Translations under genes and position numbers: made by a program
Assembly: GCA_018292915.2 (NCBI GenBank)
Contig: JACVVK020000295.1
Location: 322,501-386,500, forward strand
DNA from: Batillaria attramentaria
Taxonomy: Eukaryota; Mollusca; Gastropoda; Batillariidae
Length of the DNA stretch: 64,000 nt
Direction of reading: 5' to 3'
Notes under the pieces: model-generated
The model's database searches: none
What the model saw: only the letters and a program-made list of their open reading frames with translations
What the model was told of the DNA's origin: nothing
Part shown: in pieces, positions 45,458-59,718 of the stretch
How the letters are laid out: each line of letters begins with the position of its first letter
How positions within the stretch are numbered: position 1 is the stretch's first letter

Positions 45458-48400
45458 CAGGCTACATTCAATCTGATTCACAAAAAGACAGCATACATTC
45501 CGAGATGTTAGCTTCGAGTGAAAACTCTAAACCTTCAAATGGAACAAGCTGCCAGAATGTATTCTAATTTCAAATAAAATAAAATTTAAGTGTCCTGAAG
45601 TCCCCATATAAAGTATGAAAACTATGATACTGATGTGGCAAGATTTAATGTACACGATTATCTCTGTCGTAATATGCCCATTTTAAGATTGCTTTTCACA
45701 CATCCTGGAAAATAAACGAACAGAAAAGGAATAAAATCGATCAACAGAGTGATAAATAAAAGAAATAAATCACACACACACACACACACACTACTTCGTA
45801 TCATTCATTCCTACCCCAGTGCTCAATACTTTTTGAATGATCACCTGGAAAATGTAGAGAAAAGAAATACCACTCAGGCTTGCAAAATGGCAGAGCACAC
45901 CATGCCACCCACACGAATGAATCCACATTTACAAAAAAAACTTCCCTCACACCATAAAGCGTATAGCGTTTTACGTCAGCTGCGCATCATCAATCATTCC
46001 TGCCCCATTGCTCCATAATTTCTGAACAATCACATGGAAAATGTTTAAAAAAAAAAAAAGCCACTCAGTCGTATAAAATGTTAGAACATACCACTTGAAC
46101 AAATCCACATTTACCAACTGTAGAAAACTTCCCTCACGCTGCACAATGCATAACACGTCTCAGTTTTACCAAGTAAAATAATCGCGATAAATTTTGATAC
46201 GTATGTACAAGCCATTCATCACACACCCAAACAGTTTTGTACAACTATACAAATCAAAACAAAAACAAACCAAAAGTGAATAATAAGGAAAATTCAATAA
46301 TGCCAAATAGGTACTGTAAATCCATTGTACGCATATCAACAAACCAACAGATCATGTTTTTGAGAAAGAGAGAATCAGATAAGTGTACCATCATTCGGAG
46401 AAACGGGCATAATCATCAAGGATTTGACAAGTGCCCCCCTCCTTTTTCCCAATGACAGTAAAGAGGAATGGATGAACACCGGTGCTAGCAAACAAACGGT
46501 TATCCCTCAACCACAATGTGTATCAATTTGATCAAGGGGAAAACCATTAATGTCAGCTGTGCAGAAAAAATAAATGCAGTTGCGAACACATCTACATTAC
46601 GGTGAGGTCATAAGTCAACAGTCATCTACACACGCAGCTTCAATAATTGCGGCTTTTCAGGTTTTTTGTTCGCCAAAGACATTTACACAAGTTTTAAAAA
46701 ATCCAATACACATAATTCAAAAGAGTGAAATAGGTATATCAACTGCAGATCATTTTGAGAGATAAAAAGCTAAATGCAACCGCTGACAGCAAACCCTAAC
46801 CCTCAATGCACTTTGCCCCTCATCCATATCTACATCTTGCGGACTGAATCACCATTCACACCAGGTGTGCAGAAAATAAAATAAAGCAGTTGAGACTTCC
46901 AAACTGCCCCAAATTCATAAATTGTCCAAGTAACAATCACCCAAGCAGGCATCCTTGCTAATTAAGACAGTCTACATTTGATCATTATGAAGTAAAAAGT
47001 CTGAGGTGTGTACATGTACATGCTCATGGGCTTGTTTGTTTGTTTGTGTGTTTGTTTGGGTTTGTTTTTTTTTTTGGTTGTGTTTTTTTTTATTTTTAAC
47101 TTTGACCACAAGAACTAAATATGGGACTAAAGTTCAAAACGTGTATCAAGTAATAGTATCAGCATTACTGTGCACGTGATATAGCAGAGCTGAATTAGAA
47201 TACATTTACAAATGTGGTGAAATCTCCCAAGAAATAAAACACAATACAATTGTATGGGACTTAAAGAACAGTTGTTACAGATCCAACACTTACATGTCAA
47301 ACGGAAATACATGTAAATTCTTAAAGGTTGCCAATCCCAAAATACTAAACAGTTTAGCACCAAGAAGAGGGAAAAAAAAAAAACTGGGGTGGGGAGATGC
47401 AGGGAGGGGTGGGGGGTGTTGAGGGGAAGGGACAACAGGCATTTAAGAATGCAAAATGCACAATAGTTACGCAATACATGTAGTGATGTACATACATCAA
47501 CATGTATGAATGCAGAACTGAATGCAGCACTCAAAAATGTACACCTAAACCTTCTCAGGGGCAAAATGATATGGAGGAAAAAAAGGGCATAAGAGATACA
47601 TGTTAAACTTCCGCACACTGAAAGATCCGATAACTGTTGTCGCAACTGGTGCATTGGAAGACACAGACTCTAAGCTAGACCTAGATGTATTGAATTCTAA
47701 ATGTACTTTCTGCTGAAACTCACTCGAAAGTTACCCTCGAAAAATAAAAAAAGGGTGCCACTGTCAACTACATACACCAACAAACAATCCAGAGGCCTAA
47801 ATGGAAACTGCCAGCCTGGTTCCTTACACCAAAATGAGTGAAACGTCCAAATCTCCCTGACAAAAAAGATAGATTTGATCACAACAGCTGCCAAACAGTG
47901 AAGTGAGCAAAAAGTTTTCCACATATGAAAAAAACCCCACATTTTCAAAGACAAAAACAAAAAATTAAAGAAGAAGAAAGAAGAAAAATAAAATGGAATA
48001 TTTGAATTAACATGAGCAAATGCCCCTGGCATAGTTTTCCAGTCTAAACACATCGCACTGCTAGGTGGTGACCGAGTTCTATCGCTTCAACACAGTCAGG
48101 TTTTTATCACCAGCAACAAATTTTTCGGGATCGATCACACGCACTGGGCATGTTTACCAATGACCAGATCATAAACACGATTCCATTTCCCATAGTGTGA
48201 AATTTACCAACTCATACAAAAGTCTATGAAAAAAAAAAATCACCGCAATATGCTTGCTGCAGAGAGGCAGTCTCACACCAGTCATACTAGTACAGTCATA
48301 CACAAACTGTCAGTACTACATGTGTCTCATGCATTTGGCACACCTGAGAAATCAAGATCACGCACATGAAGTTTCAACCATGAACAATGGAATACAACGG

Positions 48401-49791
48401 CAGTACATGAATAGCAATTATGTACTCTGAAACTACTACACTCACACACCACCACTCCCCAGCCTCTTTCTCTCCAACATTCGATTTGCATAAATGGACA
48501 TCTGTCTGAGTTTTGGAGTTCCAATGCCCTCTGGGACAAAATATTCCATAGGTTCCATCACAGTGCAACTCCCCTGAAGTATTAAGGGTAATGATTTACT
48601 ACGATCCTTGACAGAATGTTTCTGTGCACACACACACACACACACAGTATAGAATATATTTATATAAATTCACAAAATACTCAGTACAGCAAAAAACATT
48701 ACATTGATTTCACAACAAGTAAATTCCCCATCTAAATTGTTCACTGTTGGTACAAATGCAAGTATCAAAACACGGCACAGCCTTAATAATAATTTTACAA
48801 AAATTACTGCAACTGTCACGGACACCATAAAGATTATGTTGCTCACACAAAACCAAATTACAATGATTTCTGTGTAATATTTATGAAGCTGTCCATACCA
48901 ATAAACCATGCTGAAATATTGGTCAGACCATACACTACAGGCAGGGTGTACAAAACAAACCTTTAAAATCAAAAACTTTCTTGTCCTTCTGCACTGTATA
49001 TACACTGTACCAACTAAATTCTCTGAATACTAATGGTCACGGTAGGAACCTGCCCTCCCCCCCCCCCCCCCCAAAGAAATAAACTGTTTAATATACTAGT
49101 ACACGTATTTCTGAGATCTGTAAACTGGATAGTAAGCTTTCAATTAATATTATGCGGAATACACCATACATGCTGTCACCTCATTACTATATATACTGCA
49201 CATGCTACCCAAGTAGCATTTGCTGATACACAGATTCACACAAATTAAATCTATTGACATGATATTTTCACAAAGGGAATGCCACAATCTTAAAATCACA
49301 TACCAGCATACGTGTCATTATATTTGTGTGTATGCAAATCTGCCACGTACATGATCAAATTTCTAGGCATCGATCTAAAGCGTTTACATTAGGCTACTTC
49401 TACTTTGTACTGTATGAACACAGTAAAATAGTTGTGCACAGCACAATGAAATGATGCAGCCTGAAACAGGATGAACTCTCTAATCTACAGGTGTTCTAAT
49501 CTAGGAAATCACAGCAAACCATATCTTCAGCGTATCACTCCATTAACCATCTGCATTTCTTTCTTTTTTTTCCATCCTTCTTCTAAAACCTCTCCCTAAG
49601 CGCTGTGAGCAATCACTTACCGTGGAGCTGGCCAGTATAAAGCAAGTCTCCACCATCATCATCATCTTCATCATCAAACTAAAAAAACCCAGTTTGCGGC
49701 CAAGCACACATACTCATACCGACACATCCTGTCTACCCAGAGGAATGCAGGAGTATAACAAGCTCCAAGTCTGTCTCCACCTTGACCAAAA
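45087..49791. other. repeat-poor intergenic stretch, possible long 3' UTR of copy B
   Basis: Unlike the rest of the window this 4.7-kb stretch has no SINE and few microsatellites ((CT)n/(CA)n at about 45,391-45,457). It contains a direct duplication at 45,800-45,966 and 45,985-46,150. It lies directly downstream of copy B on the minus strand, with AATAAA-like sites (TTTATT on +) near 44,640-44,680. No open frame has domain or splice support. Confidence 0.4.
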
Positions 49792-49941
49792 TTACTCAAA
49801 ATTGATCTGTCCTCCAAACACGGCTATAAGCAGTATGATGCTGTAGCCAGCCACAAGCCCACAATTCTGCAGCAGGAAGATCTTCTTGGCGCCGAGCCTC
49901 TGGCCGTCCTCAGACTCCGCAGCGCTGTTCATCTCCGGCAT
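49792..49941 (-). CDS. ZIP copy B exon 8 (last)
   Basis: 150 nt, phase 0: [20 protein letters not shown], membrane segment 8 ([19 protein letters not shown]), GQINFE and TAA at 49,792-49,794. Confidence 0.94.
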   Translation of the reverse strand: MPEMNSAAESEDGQRLGAKKIFLLQNCGLVAGYSIILLIAVFGGQINFE

Positions 49942-52900
49942 CTGAGAGAGACCACGGAGAAAAATTAGTCTAAATTTGTAAACCGCAAGCCTGCACCTGT
50001 GCCAGGTTACTCCATTAATCACCTGCATTTTACTATTTTGGTTTGTTTTTTATCTTCCTCTCAAGACCTCTCCCTATACACTGTTAGCACTTGGGGAAGG
50101 TGGAGCTATGCATGAGCTTGACTATCACAATCACAGACCTAAAAAAAGATAGACCCACCGCCGCACGCTGCCACCGCTGCTTGCGAGTGTCGCTATCGCG
50201 GCCATCTTGTGAATACCAGAACTCAGATGCTCTGTGTACAGGACGCCTCGTTTGAAATACAAAGTTCTTTAGAAAGACGTCATCAGAAATGTGCCGTAAG
50301 ATAAAGCGGACCAATGCTATGCACGCTATGTAAACAGCTGATAGCGTCTGGCCAATGCTAAGCGCGCTATGTAAACAGCTGATAGCGTCTGGCACTTCCA
50401 GGTACTCGCAACATGGTGCGCGGCGGCGTCACACTTCCAGCACCGCAGGGGGTCTATCTTTTTTAGGTCTGTGATCACAATACTGCAAATGCTGGCTTCT
50501 GAGACAGTGAAGGCCACAGAGGTAAAGACTGTATCACTGGTCATGGGAAACTTACACCTGTGTTACTTGAGTCGGAGAAGACAAGATCACAACACTGCAA
50601 GCACAGTCGTGTGTTTTGACACAGGTTATTTTGTACGTGCATGCACACGCACACACACACACACACACGCACACACACACACACACGCACACTCACACAG
50701 TTTCTTGGGTTTCAAGGACATACATCAGAGTTGAACAAACTCCATGAAAAAGCCATGTACAGTCGAACCTGCCAAGGCGGTCACCTGTATAAGCCATGCC
50801 ACTGTCTAACCTGGTCACCCCAGAGGATCCCCTGACATGCTAGCTGTTGACATGCCACCCTGGATAAACCCGGTCACCTGCCTAAGGCGGCCAGTTTGGC
50901 CCAGTCCCTTGGGTGACACAAGCCTTACACAGGTTTGACTGTACCTCTATCTCACCACAATATTAGCTTTTTTTACTCACCATGTCCGCTAGGGAGATGT
51001 AGAGAAACATGCCACCTGCCAGGCCAAATATCCAGGTGTGGGCGGTAGTGTTCTCTCCCAATAAGATGCCAATGATGAGGCCCAGATAGCACATGAGTGA
51101 CGACAGAAAATTGTAAGCCAGCGCTTTCTTCAGTCGCATGCCGGCATTCAGCAGAATAGCAAAGTCACCTAAACGAATAAAAATATACTGTTAAGCTTAG
51201 AAGGCAAGACAAAACCATCAAAATTCTTAGGTGTGCCACTGAGGAAATTTCGCTTGATGCCTGCCGCAAAGGAATACAAAGGTAAGCAACTCTTCACTGT
51301 GTCCTTGTTCGCAAATGAGTTTACCTCCCCTTTGAGTAAATTTTTTCATGTTTTTTTGCTAACATGTGAGAGTGGGTGGATATTTTGAGGTTTAATGTTT
51401 CCTGTCCCCAGCAAGGGTGATTTTAAAAATTGGGTCATTGGAAATAGCCTGTACAAAATATGGCCAAACTGGGATTCAAACCCTCTACCTTTCAATCTCA
51501 AGTTCCAAAGCTCACTCAGTCGAGCTACCCGACTCCCCTAGCTACCATGTGAGACATCAAAATTTTGCTCACGCCAAAATTTCATTACAGCCTTCATTTC
51601 CTGTACACTTTTTAAAAAAACGTGTTCACTGTCACAGATCGCACAGAGTTTTCACAGCATAATGTGCATGGTTCTATCAACTCATTCAAGATGGGCCGAT
51701 TTTTCCTCAGCCATCCCCTGTAGATGGGCCGATTTGTGAGGTTCAGAAAAAAAAATTGAAAAAAATTACAAAACAAGATGCAGAATTGAAAATTTCAGGA
51801 TAGTTGACCCACATATTTATGCAGCTATTGCTGAAATTTCAACTTTCAAACTTAAATATCTTTACTGTTACATGTAGTTATGTTGTATTCAAAAAATCAC
51901 CATCCGCAGACGTGGCTGTTCATCTGAAACCGATATGTGCGCTGTAGGGCCGCACATGCAGCCGTTCGTCAGGAAAGCCTGAAGACGTTAAATTTCAACA
52001 CCATTCAAGCTTTAAATTCTAAGATGCAACTGAGAGTGTTTGACAGCTGAAAGTTTTTGGTTTCACCAGGTCATTATCGGGGCAGGGTGGCTCTATGAAG
52101 CTAGAACAGCAAGGCGATGACAAAAGGTGCTCTTGTACGTCTGTATGCCCCTTCAAAGAACTCACACATGCAACTGTTGCCTAGCTGTTTCAAACACTTC
52201 TGACACCTTGTGGACTGCCGAAGTCAAACTAGTAAGAGACCCTTTAATGCTAACACATACCAAGCTCGTGAGGCAGCTCTTCACACATCACAGCCACCGA
52301 TACGCTGATGCCGACAAGAATACTGTCCGTGAACGCCGCTCCAATGGACAGACCGTCGATGAAGTTGTGCAGCCCGTCGCCAAAGATGATCATGTACGCC
52401 ACAGGAGCAACTCTCTCATGGTGATGCGAATGGCCTCGTCTGTTGAGCCGTCTCCTTCTCGGTGTCTCACTGCGTTCTACTGAGCCATGTGTCTTCGGCT
52501 TTTGCACCAGCTCACCGTTTATCTGTAACAGGTACCAAGAGACAGCCATGAAACAAAGCAATGACTAGAGCTTCCTGAGGGGGGGCAAAGTAAACTAGAA
52601 TGACAAAGCCAAATGACAGAAGTGTGGTCATTTCAAGTACAAGGGTGGGTGTTGGGTGTTTGGGGGTTTAACGTCCTTTTCCACCACATACGGGTGATAT
52701 CAAAGATGGGGCAACGATGAAGAAGCCAGCACAAATATTTGGCCCCAGCCGGGATATGAACTCACGACCCAAGCACTGAGAGTCCAATGCTCTACCACTC
52801 GGCCACCCCGGCTCCCCTTCAAGTACAAGAAATTGTCAGTAAAGAGACAGAGAGAGCAAAAGTGTCCAATCAGGGGGGAGTAACTTCTGAACTGCTACCT

Positions 52901-53389
52901 GATTACAAGAAAGGTTACCTGCCTTCCTTCTACATGAAAGCATCTATGTTGGTAATGATGCTGAGATGGCAAACTGCGGCTTTCAAAGCTGTAATGCTGT
53001 TTGCCAGATAGAAGGATGCTTCATTTGGCCACTGCGACCGTTTTCAGGGCTTTGTGGCTTCTCATAGTAGAGAAATACGACTCATACGCTACGCTACTTA
53101 TAGCAACATATTGCCAGAGTCACCACAATGGTCTCAAAGGGACTGATTAATGACGCACGGATTGCGTACATTTGATGTAAAATTTTCCACATGCGGCTCT
53201 ATGCCTGTCATACATATTCAGACTCTACTGCAAGCTTATCACACAGATTCACCCTATTACATGCATGAGTCAAAAATCAGGAAAACATTTGCGGGTGTGG
53301 GATACACATGAGCTACCTATATGTATTACAGTAATTACCACATGCAATTCTGCTCTGTCAGGAATTCCCCTTAAAAGAAGGATTTCTTC

Positions 53390-53423
<34 letters not shown>

Positions 53424-56400
53424 ACAAAAAAAAAAAATTAAAACTGGACGGAACAGCTGACACAAATAAATTAACAATACAAGCCTTGACAACACCTGAA
53501 TAAATTTTGATGAGGTCATGCTAAGAGCGTAGGTACCAAAAACTGGTGTATTGCTGCCTTTTTTCCTTTTCTTTTTTTTTCATTTGTTTGTCCATTAGTT
53601 GTTACATGTACATGCATAAGATAACAGCAATCTTAAGACAACAGATTTTAGCATTTTTAAAGGCATTCACTGATTCAGTAGCATCTCCTGGCACCCAAAA
53701 GTGAACTACATGCAAGTCTTCAAAAACAGACTGTTCAATGTGGCATTACATGTATCATGATGCATTACTGAGTGTGCAACCTTTATCCTCCTTCCTTTCT
53801 TTGGCTGGAACTTAGAATTTTGGGGCTGGAAGGATAGGAAATTTGGCTGAAAACTGCCAAATGTCTGAAATCTCCCCAGCCTGCAGTAGACTACCCTACA
53901 TGTGTTTTATTACATGTGTTTTATATTGATGCGTCATCAAGCCATGGTCAACACTGTCACCAGGCACTCACCGGATCATCTTCAGCGTAGTCTGCCTTCT
54001 CTGACACGGAACTCTTGGTGGACGGCATCGGTGATTTCTCCGAGACTGAGTTTTCGTCATCCTCCTCGATGCAAGAGCACGCTCCCGAAGCCCTCTTGAC
54101 AGGGACCGTGGTCGGGTCTTTCAGTTTCAGGCTGGCGTTGGTTGGAGTTTTACGCGTAAATGAGCTCGTGAAGGACGCGCGTGTTACCAGTTCATCAAAC
54201 TGTTTCTTCTCCTTGGTGTTCTGAAACAAAACAAAGAAACTTGGTCTGTTGGGTGGTTCAATGTTTGACGGTTTAATTTCCCTTTTCACCACATACAGGT
54301 GATCTAAATAAAACTTGGTACGGTAGTGTGATCAATACAAAATGACCCTATATAAACCCACCCATATTACATTCGAGCTATATAAGCAGGGGACCAACTG
54401 GACTGGAGTGGCAAGAATAGCCCAGAACAAAGTGCGATGGCGAAGGGTTGTCGATGGCCTATGCTCCACTTGGAGCCAGGGGCCTAAGTAAGTATGTATA
54501 TTATTCATATTCACTCCATGTACACATCCCATTAAGGAAATTTCTATCCATTCCTCAGGAAGGAAAAAATGTTTTCTGCAGAGCAGGTACTGAAAAAAAT
54601 TTTCTGGTCTTATAATTTGACAATAGAGATGTTAGAATTTGAATTTAAAATACAAGACTGCTGTGCAATATTGTAATCATGATGACAGCTTCATGTAAAC
54701 CAACATTACATTACTGGAGTGTGACAACAAATCTATATTTGGAGAAGGTTTATGGAATACTTAATAGAGTTTAACTTTTGTGAAAAGGTTTGCTAAATAA
54801 AAACAATGTACCACCCAAAGAAGTTCGATATTTCAGTGAATATTATCTGCCTTCTTTCGAAACTAATTTCTTACATTAGTTACAAAGGTTATTATTAATT
54901 AACCTAATTTTTCTTATGAATATATTTTGTTCACTGGAATTTTGACGGCCTTGAAAGTTTGCAGACTACAAAGAATCAGCAAAACACATCTTAATAATAA
55001 TAATAATAATATAGTGAGTATTGTATAGGCGCTTGACCCACTTTCATGAATCGGCCCAAAGCGCCGCGAACTGGACCCAACACGCACACTCATGTGAATT
55101 ACACATATTCTCTCACACACTGGACATAAACACATTACAATCACGTGGTGTGAAGGGTCAGCTCAGCTATTTAAATTTCAGAATCAGAATTGCATTAACA
55201 CTGTATTTTACAAATTTGGTACCCGGAGAGAACCCCTGACGATCGGCCCGAATGAGAAGGAAAAATTCTTTGCCCCGAGTGGGACTCGAATCCCTGACCT
55301 CTCGCACTGGTGACAAGCCTCTTAACCACTACACCACAGACCGCCCCGTCTTGTCCCTTGTACTCCAAATTCTGACTGATCCAAATCTCACGACAGACGT
55401 TATCACTCAGCATCCTGTCCTTACCTCCCTCCACTCGTTGACCATGCGCATGATACGCTCTGTGATGAAGAAGAGGTAAACACCGCCCATGACCGTTGTA
55501 GCCTTCCACACGTACTCCAAAGATTCCTCATCCTCTCTACCAACCAGCTCAAACGCCTGACATCACCAAACACAAGATTCAAATTTGTTGCTTTGTTTGT
55601 CCCAACTTGCTCTTAGACACAGTTTTGTTCTTAGACAGCAAACTATCTGGTACTACATGTTTTAGCAAAGACACTACATAACCTGCTATTAGTTAAACCA
55701 CTCCAAACCTGCTCCCCACACTGCATCCCCCACTCTCGCACCACCACCACCACCACCCCTCCAAACCCATCCCTCAAACACACTCTTCGGTGCCTTCCCA
55801 TCCCTCCACCCTCACCTCCCATCCCTTCTAAAATTCAAAATCTGTTAATGTAAAAATCAATAATTCTTTTCTTTCAAAATACCTTACCAATATAAACACA
55901 TGCTTGACAAATCATTGTCTGATATGGAAATAAGCAAAGACATAAAATAACAAGACAAAACACACACACAAACCCAAGGCAAGAAAAACATTAGGCTTAC
56001 TTCCGGAATTAAAACCAGGATGCCACTCGCAAGCAGCGTTCCCACCGCCAAAGCCACCATGAACATAAGCATTGTTTTGTAGATTGCCATCTTCATGCAT
56101 GGCAGCACCAGTATCCCCGTCAACGAACACAGGTTGATGAGCGTCACGAACAGGAAGCTGTAGCCCCATACTACCACACAGCAGAGACACAAGAAAAAAA
56201 ATGTTAATGGTAAATTTCTAAACACATGAATTTATTTCAGGGAGAAACAATCAGCTCCTCTGCCAATAAAAATTTAATTTTTTACTTTAACGCTGGCAGT
56301 ATGTTTGTGGTTGGGGTACCTAGTAATCTGTTAGATGGTATAGTAGTTTGGTTTGGGGGAGGGGGGGCCTTCGGTTGGGGTCTTTTTGTGTTTTTTTTCA

Positions 56401-59400
56401 GTTTTCGATAATCCATGCCTCTCCTTCTCCTCCCCTGATGCCTCCAAAACAGTCACTTTTAGGGAAAGGTGGTAATGTATTCTGAGCATGTATCTCCAGA
56501 AACTGAAGCTTAGCAAAGTACTTAAAGGTCTGCAGGTATTGGATGACAAACCATGATCATGGACACACCTGCTGCAGTGCTCGGCTTTTTGTGATGTTTG
56601 GTCATGGCGTTGCCCTCAGAGATGCAGGAAGCGGACTGCTGAAGACCGAAGATTACAGCTGGTGCCACCAGTGAAAGCTCGTCTCCTTCCAGTGGAGCAT
56701 CAGCCGGCACATTATACAGGGCGGCCACGTCATCAACACCAATGCACTGGAAAGGATACCAGAGCCACATGATTTTATGAGTCATGACACATGTACAACT
56801 GTACCGTACACGACTGAAAATGATTTGTTCTTAAGTTTTGGAAAGCACAGGTATCCAAATTAACCCTCGCCATACATCACCTAAACACTTGCATCCACGA
56901 TGCCCAGCGAAAGTAAAAAACATGTTAGAAGTAGAACTAAGAGACTGATTTTTTTTTTTCAATTCATCTTTTTGGTATTTCAAGACAAACAAGACATGGC
57001 TTCAAATACATGTTACATTCAAGTGTTCACAGGATCATGCAGGACGCACAAACGCACACACACAGAGGAGCCGGTTACTGCATACATTTTTACATTTATA
57101 ATACATGTACAATGCAAGCTTGCTAGATACTCCAACTATGTTTAGACTTCACCCACATAAAGCATTGTATGGAATCCACTGGCTTGTTAATTTGTCTACA
57201 TACAGGTATGTTGTGTCTGTTTGTATTTAACAATATTCTGACTGAAATTTTACGGTCCGTCAAAAAACAACGGCACAGAATTTTTCTCCCTTATTTGCAG
57301 AGCATGACCCATGCAGGTTTTTAAAAAAAGAAAATGGCTGCTCTGCAAAACACGATGTAACATAAACCACTTGGTATCTTCCAACCATCGAAATAGTACA
57401 TGTACCTGTAAAACATTTTGCGACGACAGATCTACAGTAAAGTGTCTAGGATCTAGCACAGGTTATGTTCGCATATATCACAGACACAAGGCTGGGTTCA
57501 CGAACACTTAGCAAGCAAAGCAAACCATTCCCAAACCTTCTCATCATTCTTAATAACAACTTTGATCACTAAAACAAGGAGAGTAAATTCATGGGACGCA
57601 TCATGTCTGCCAAGCAGTACATGTGTCGTCTCCCGAGCAGATGTCAGTCATTATTGAGGGGATCAATGTACAATGCGACATCTGTTCTGAAATTCATTCA
57701 TATATATGTAAATGTACTAGTCCCAGTTATCATGCTAATTGTCACAGCTGGCGGGCAAGCCACAGGAGTGTCCGACTGCAATCATTTGAATTAAATGCCC
57801 CTTTTCCAACACTCCTAGCCTTCTTCAAAGACAACCTCTGGAAGAGTTGCATCTGGGAGTGCACATATACATATAATAATATGCTAAAAATGGTCAGCCT
57901 TAATTCTAAGAACACCTCCTAATGCAGTAAACAGATGTCTGCTGCCATGTGAAATTGAAAACAACAACAACAACAACAAAAAGAACACTGGAAGCTGTGC
58001 TGATGAATGAGTGACAGCAACATTATAACGCATGTCTCGCTTTTTAAAGGGGCCATTGTGACCATTTTCATGCTCATAGATCCCCCATAGCTGTTTTTGT
58101 GGTACAGTACATATTATACTGCATAGTGACAGCGTCTGTAATGCTGGCATCCAGCCAACAGCCAACGTGACACGGCAGCCCCTCAAGTAGAGCCATGCGC
58201 GCTCAAGTAGTCTAACAACAGTCGTAGAATTTGAATTTTCAATCACTTACTCAACACTGTATCACACTAAAGAACTGTACTAATCATCAAGACAGAGTAT
58301 GTTGAGCGCACAGGCACACTCACAAGCAAAACTGTTCCAAAGCATCAGGCAGATCAGCAAAGATAGAATTACAATCACATGTAGTCCGTTGCAATTTTTT
58401 TTATTTGCCTTTAGCCTTCTGTTGGCCTAGTGCCAGTTTGTGAGACACTGTAACTGTGCTAGTGTCAAATCACTTGGAGTGGTATGATGTTAGACATCAC
58501 TAAAACAGCTGAGAATGATTTGTGGGTCTAGACATGTGTCTGAAGATGCGCCTTTAAATAAAATCAAAACATCACGGTGGCAGCCAACTGGACAGGTGGG
58601 GTGAGAGTGCTGTCACTAAACATTACTTAGGCCAACGACGCGCTCCTTGTTTCAGGATTGACTCAACCTTTGTGCAAGAATACGCTAATGATCCGTTTAC
58701 AGGGGTACATCTCCTGCAGGTGTGTCCTGCATGATAACTACAACAACAGCTGTCACATTTCTGTTGTGTTTTTTATTCATTGCCTTGCCTTGGTATAATT
58801 TGTTTTGACACATCAATAGCTCTTTGGTGGCAAGTCCCTACTTATATTTAATAATATTGCTATGCCACTGATCCGTTGACACTGACAGGTGTGATTAACG
58901 ATTAGAAATTAAATTATCTAGTTTGCAGAGATGTTTGATCTTGCCTTCGAGTTTTTCATGGTTGGCACATGTATATATATAGGTGGATGTTTGTTGTTCT
59001 TGACACACAAGTGGTGGGGAAAAACTAGTGTTAGGTATGATCTTGATCTAGGAAGCCATTATAGGTGACTGGTGGCTTTGTACAGCACTGTGACAGTCCA
59101 GTGTGTGGGGTCCTACCCGAACATGCCGGGGACTGCCAGGAGCCACTGTCCAGGACCATACCTAATCATTTGAAGACCACAAACAAACGATTTTAAGGGT
59201 TAAATGAGTTTAGGATAGTTGTGGCGACATCCATGAATGAGAATTTGTGTTTAAGTGTGTGCTGGCCTGTTGTGTGTGTGTGTGTGTGTAATAATAATAA
59301 TAATAATAATAGTATTGTATAGGCGCTTTTCCCAATTTCATGAATCGGCTCAAAGCGCCGCGAACTGAACCCAACACGCACGCTCACGTGAATCACACGC

Positions 59401-59682
59401 ATCCTCTCACATACTGGACATAAACACATTACAATCACGTGGTGCGAAGGGTCAGCTCAGCTATTTAAATTTCGGAATTTAGAATTGCACATATTTTTCC
59501 ACAACATTTCCAAAGCAGAGGGGGAGGAAGCCGGAGTACCCGGAGAGAACCCCCGACGATCGGCCCGAATGAACGGTGTCACGTACGAGAAGGAAAAATT
59601 CTTCGCCCCGAATGGGACTCGAACCTCTGCCCTCTCGCATTGGTGACAAGTCTCTTAACCACTAGACCACCGACCGCCCCCC

Positions 59683-59718
<36 letters not shown>

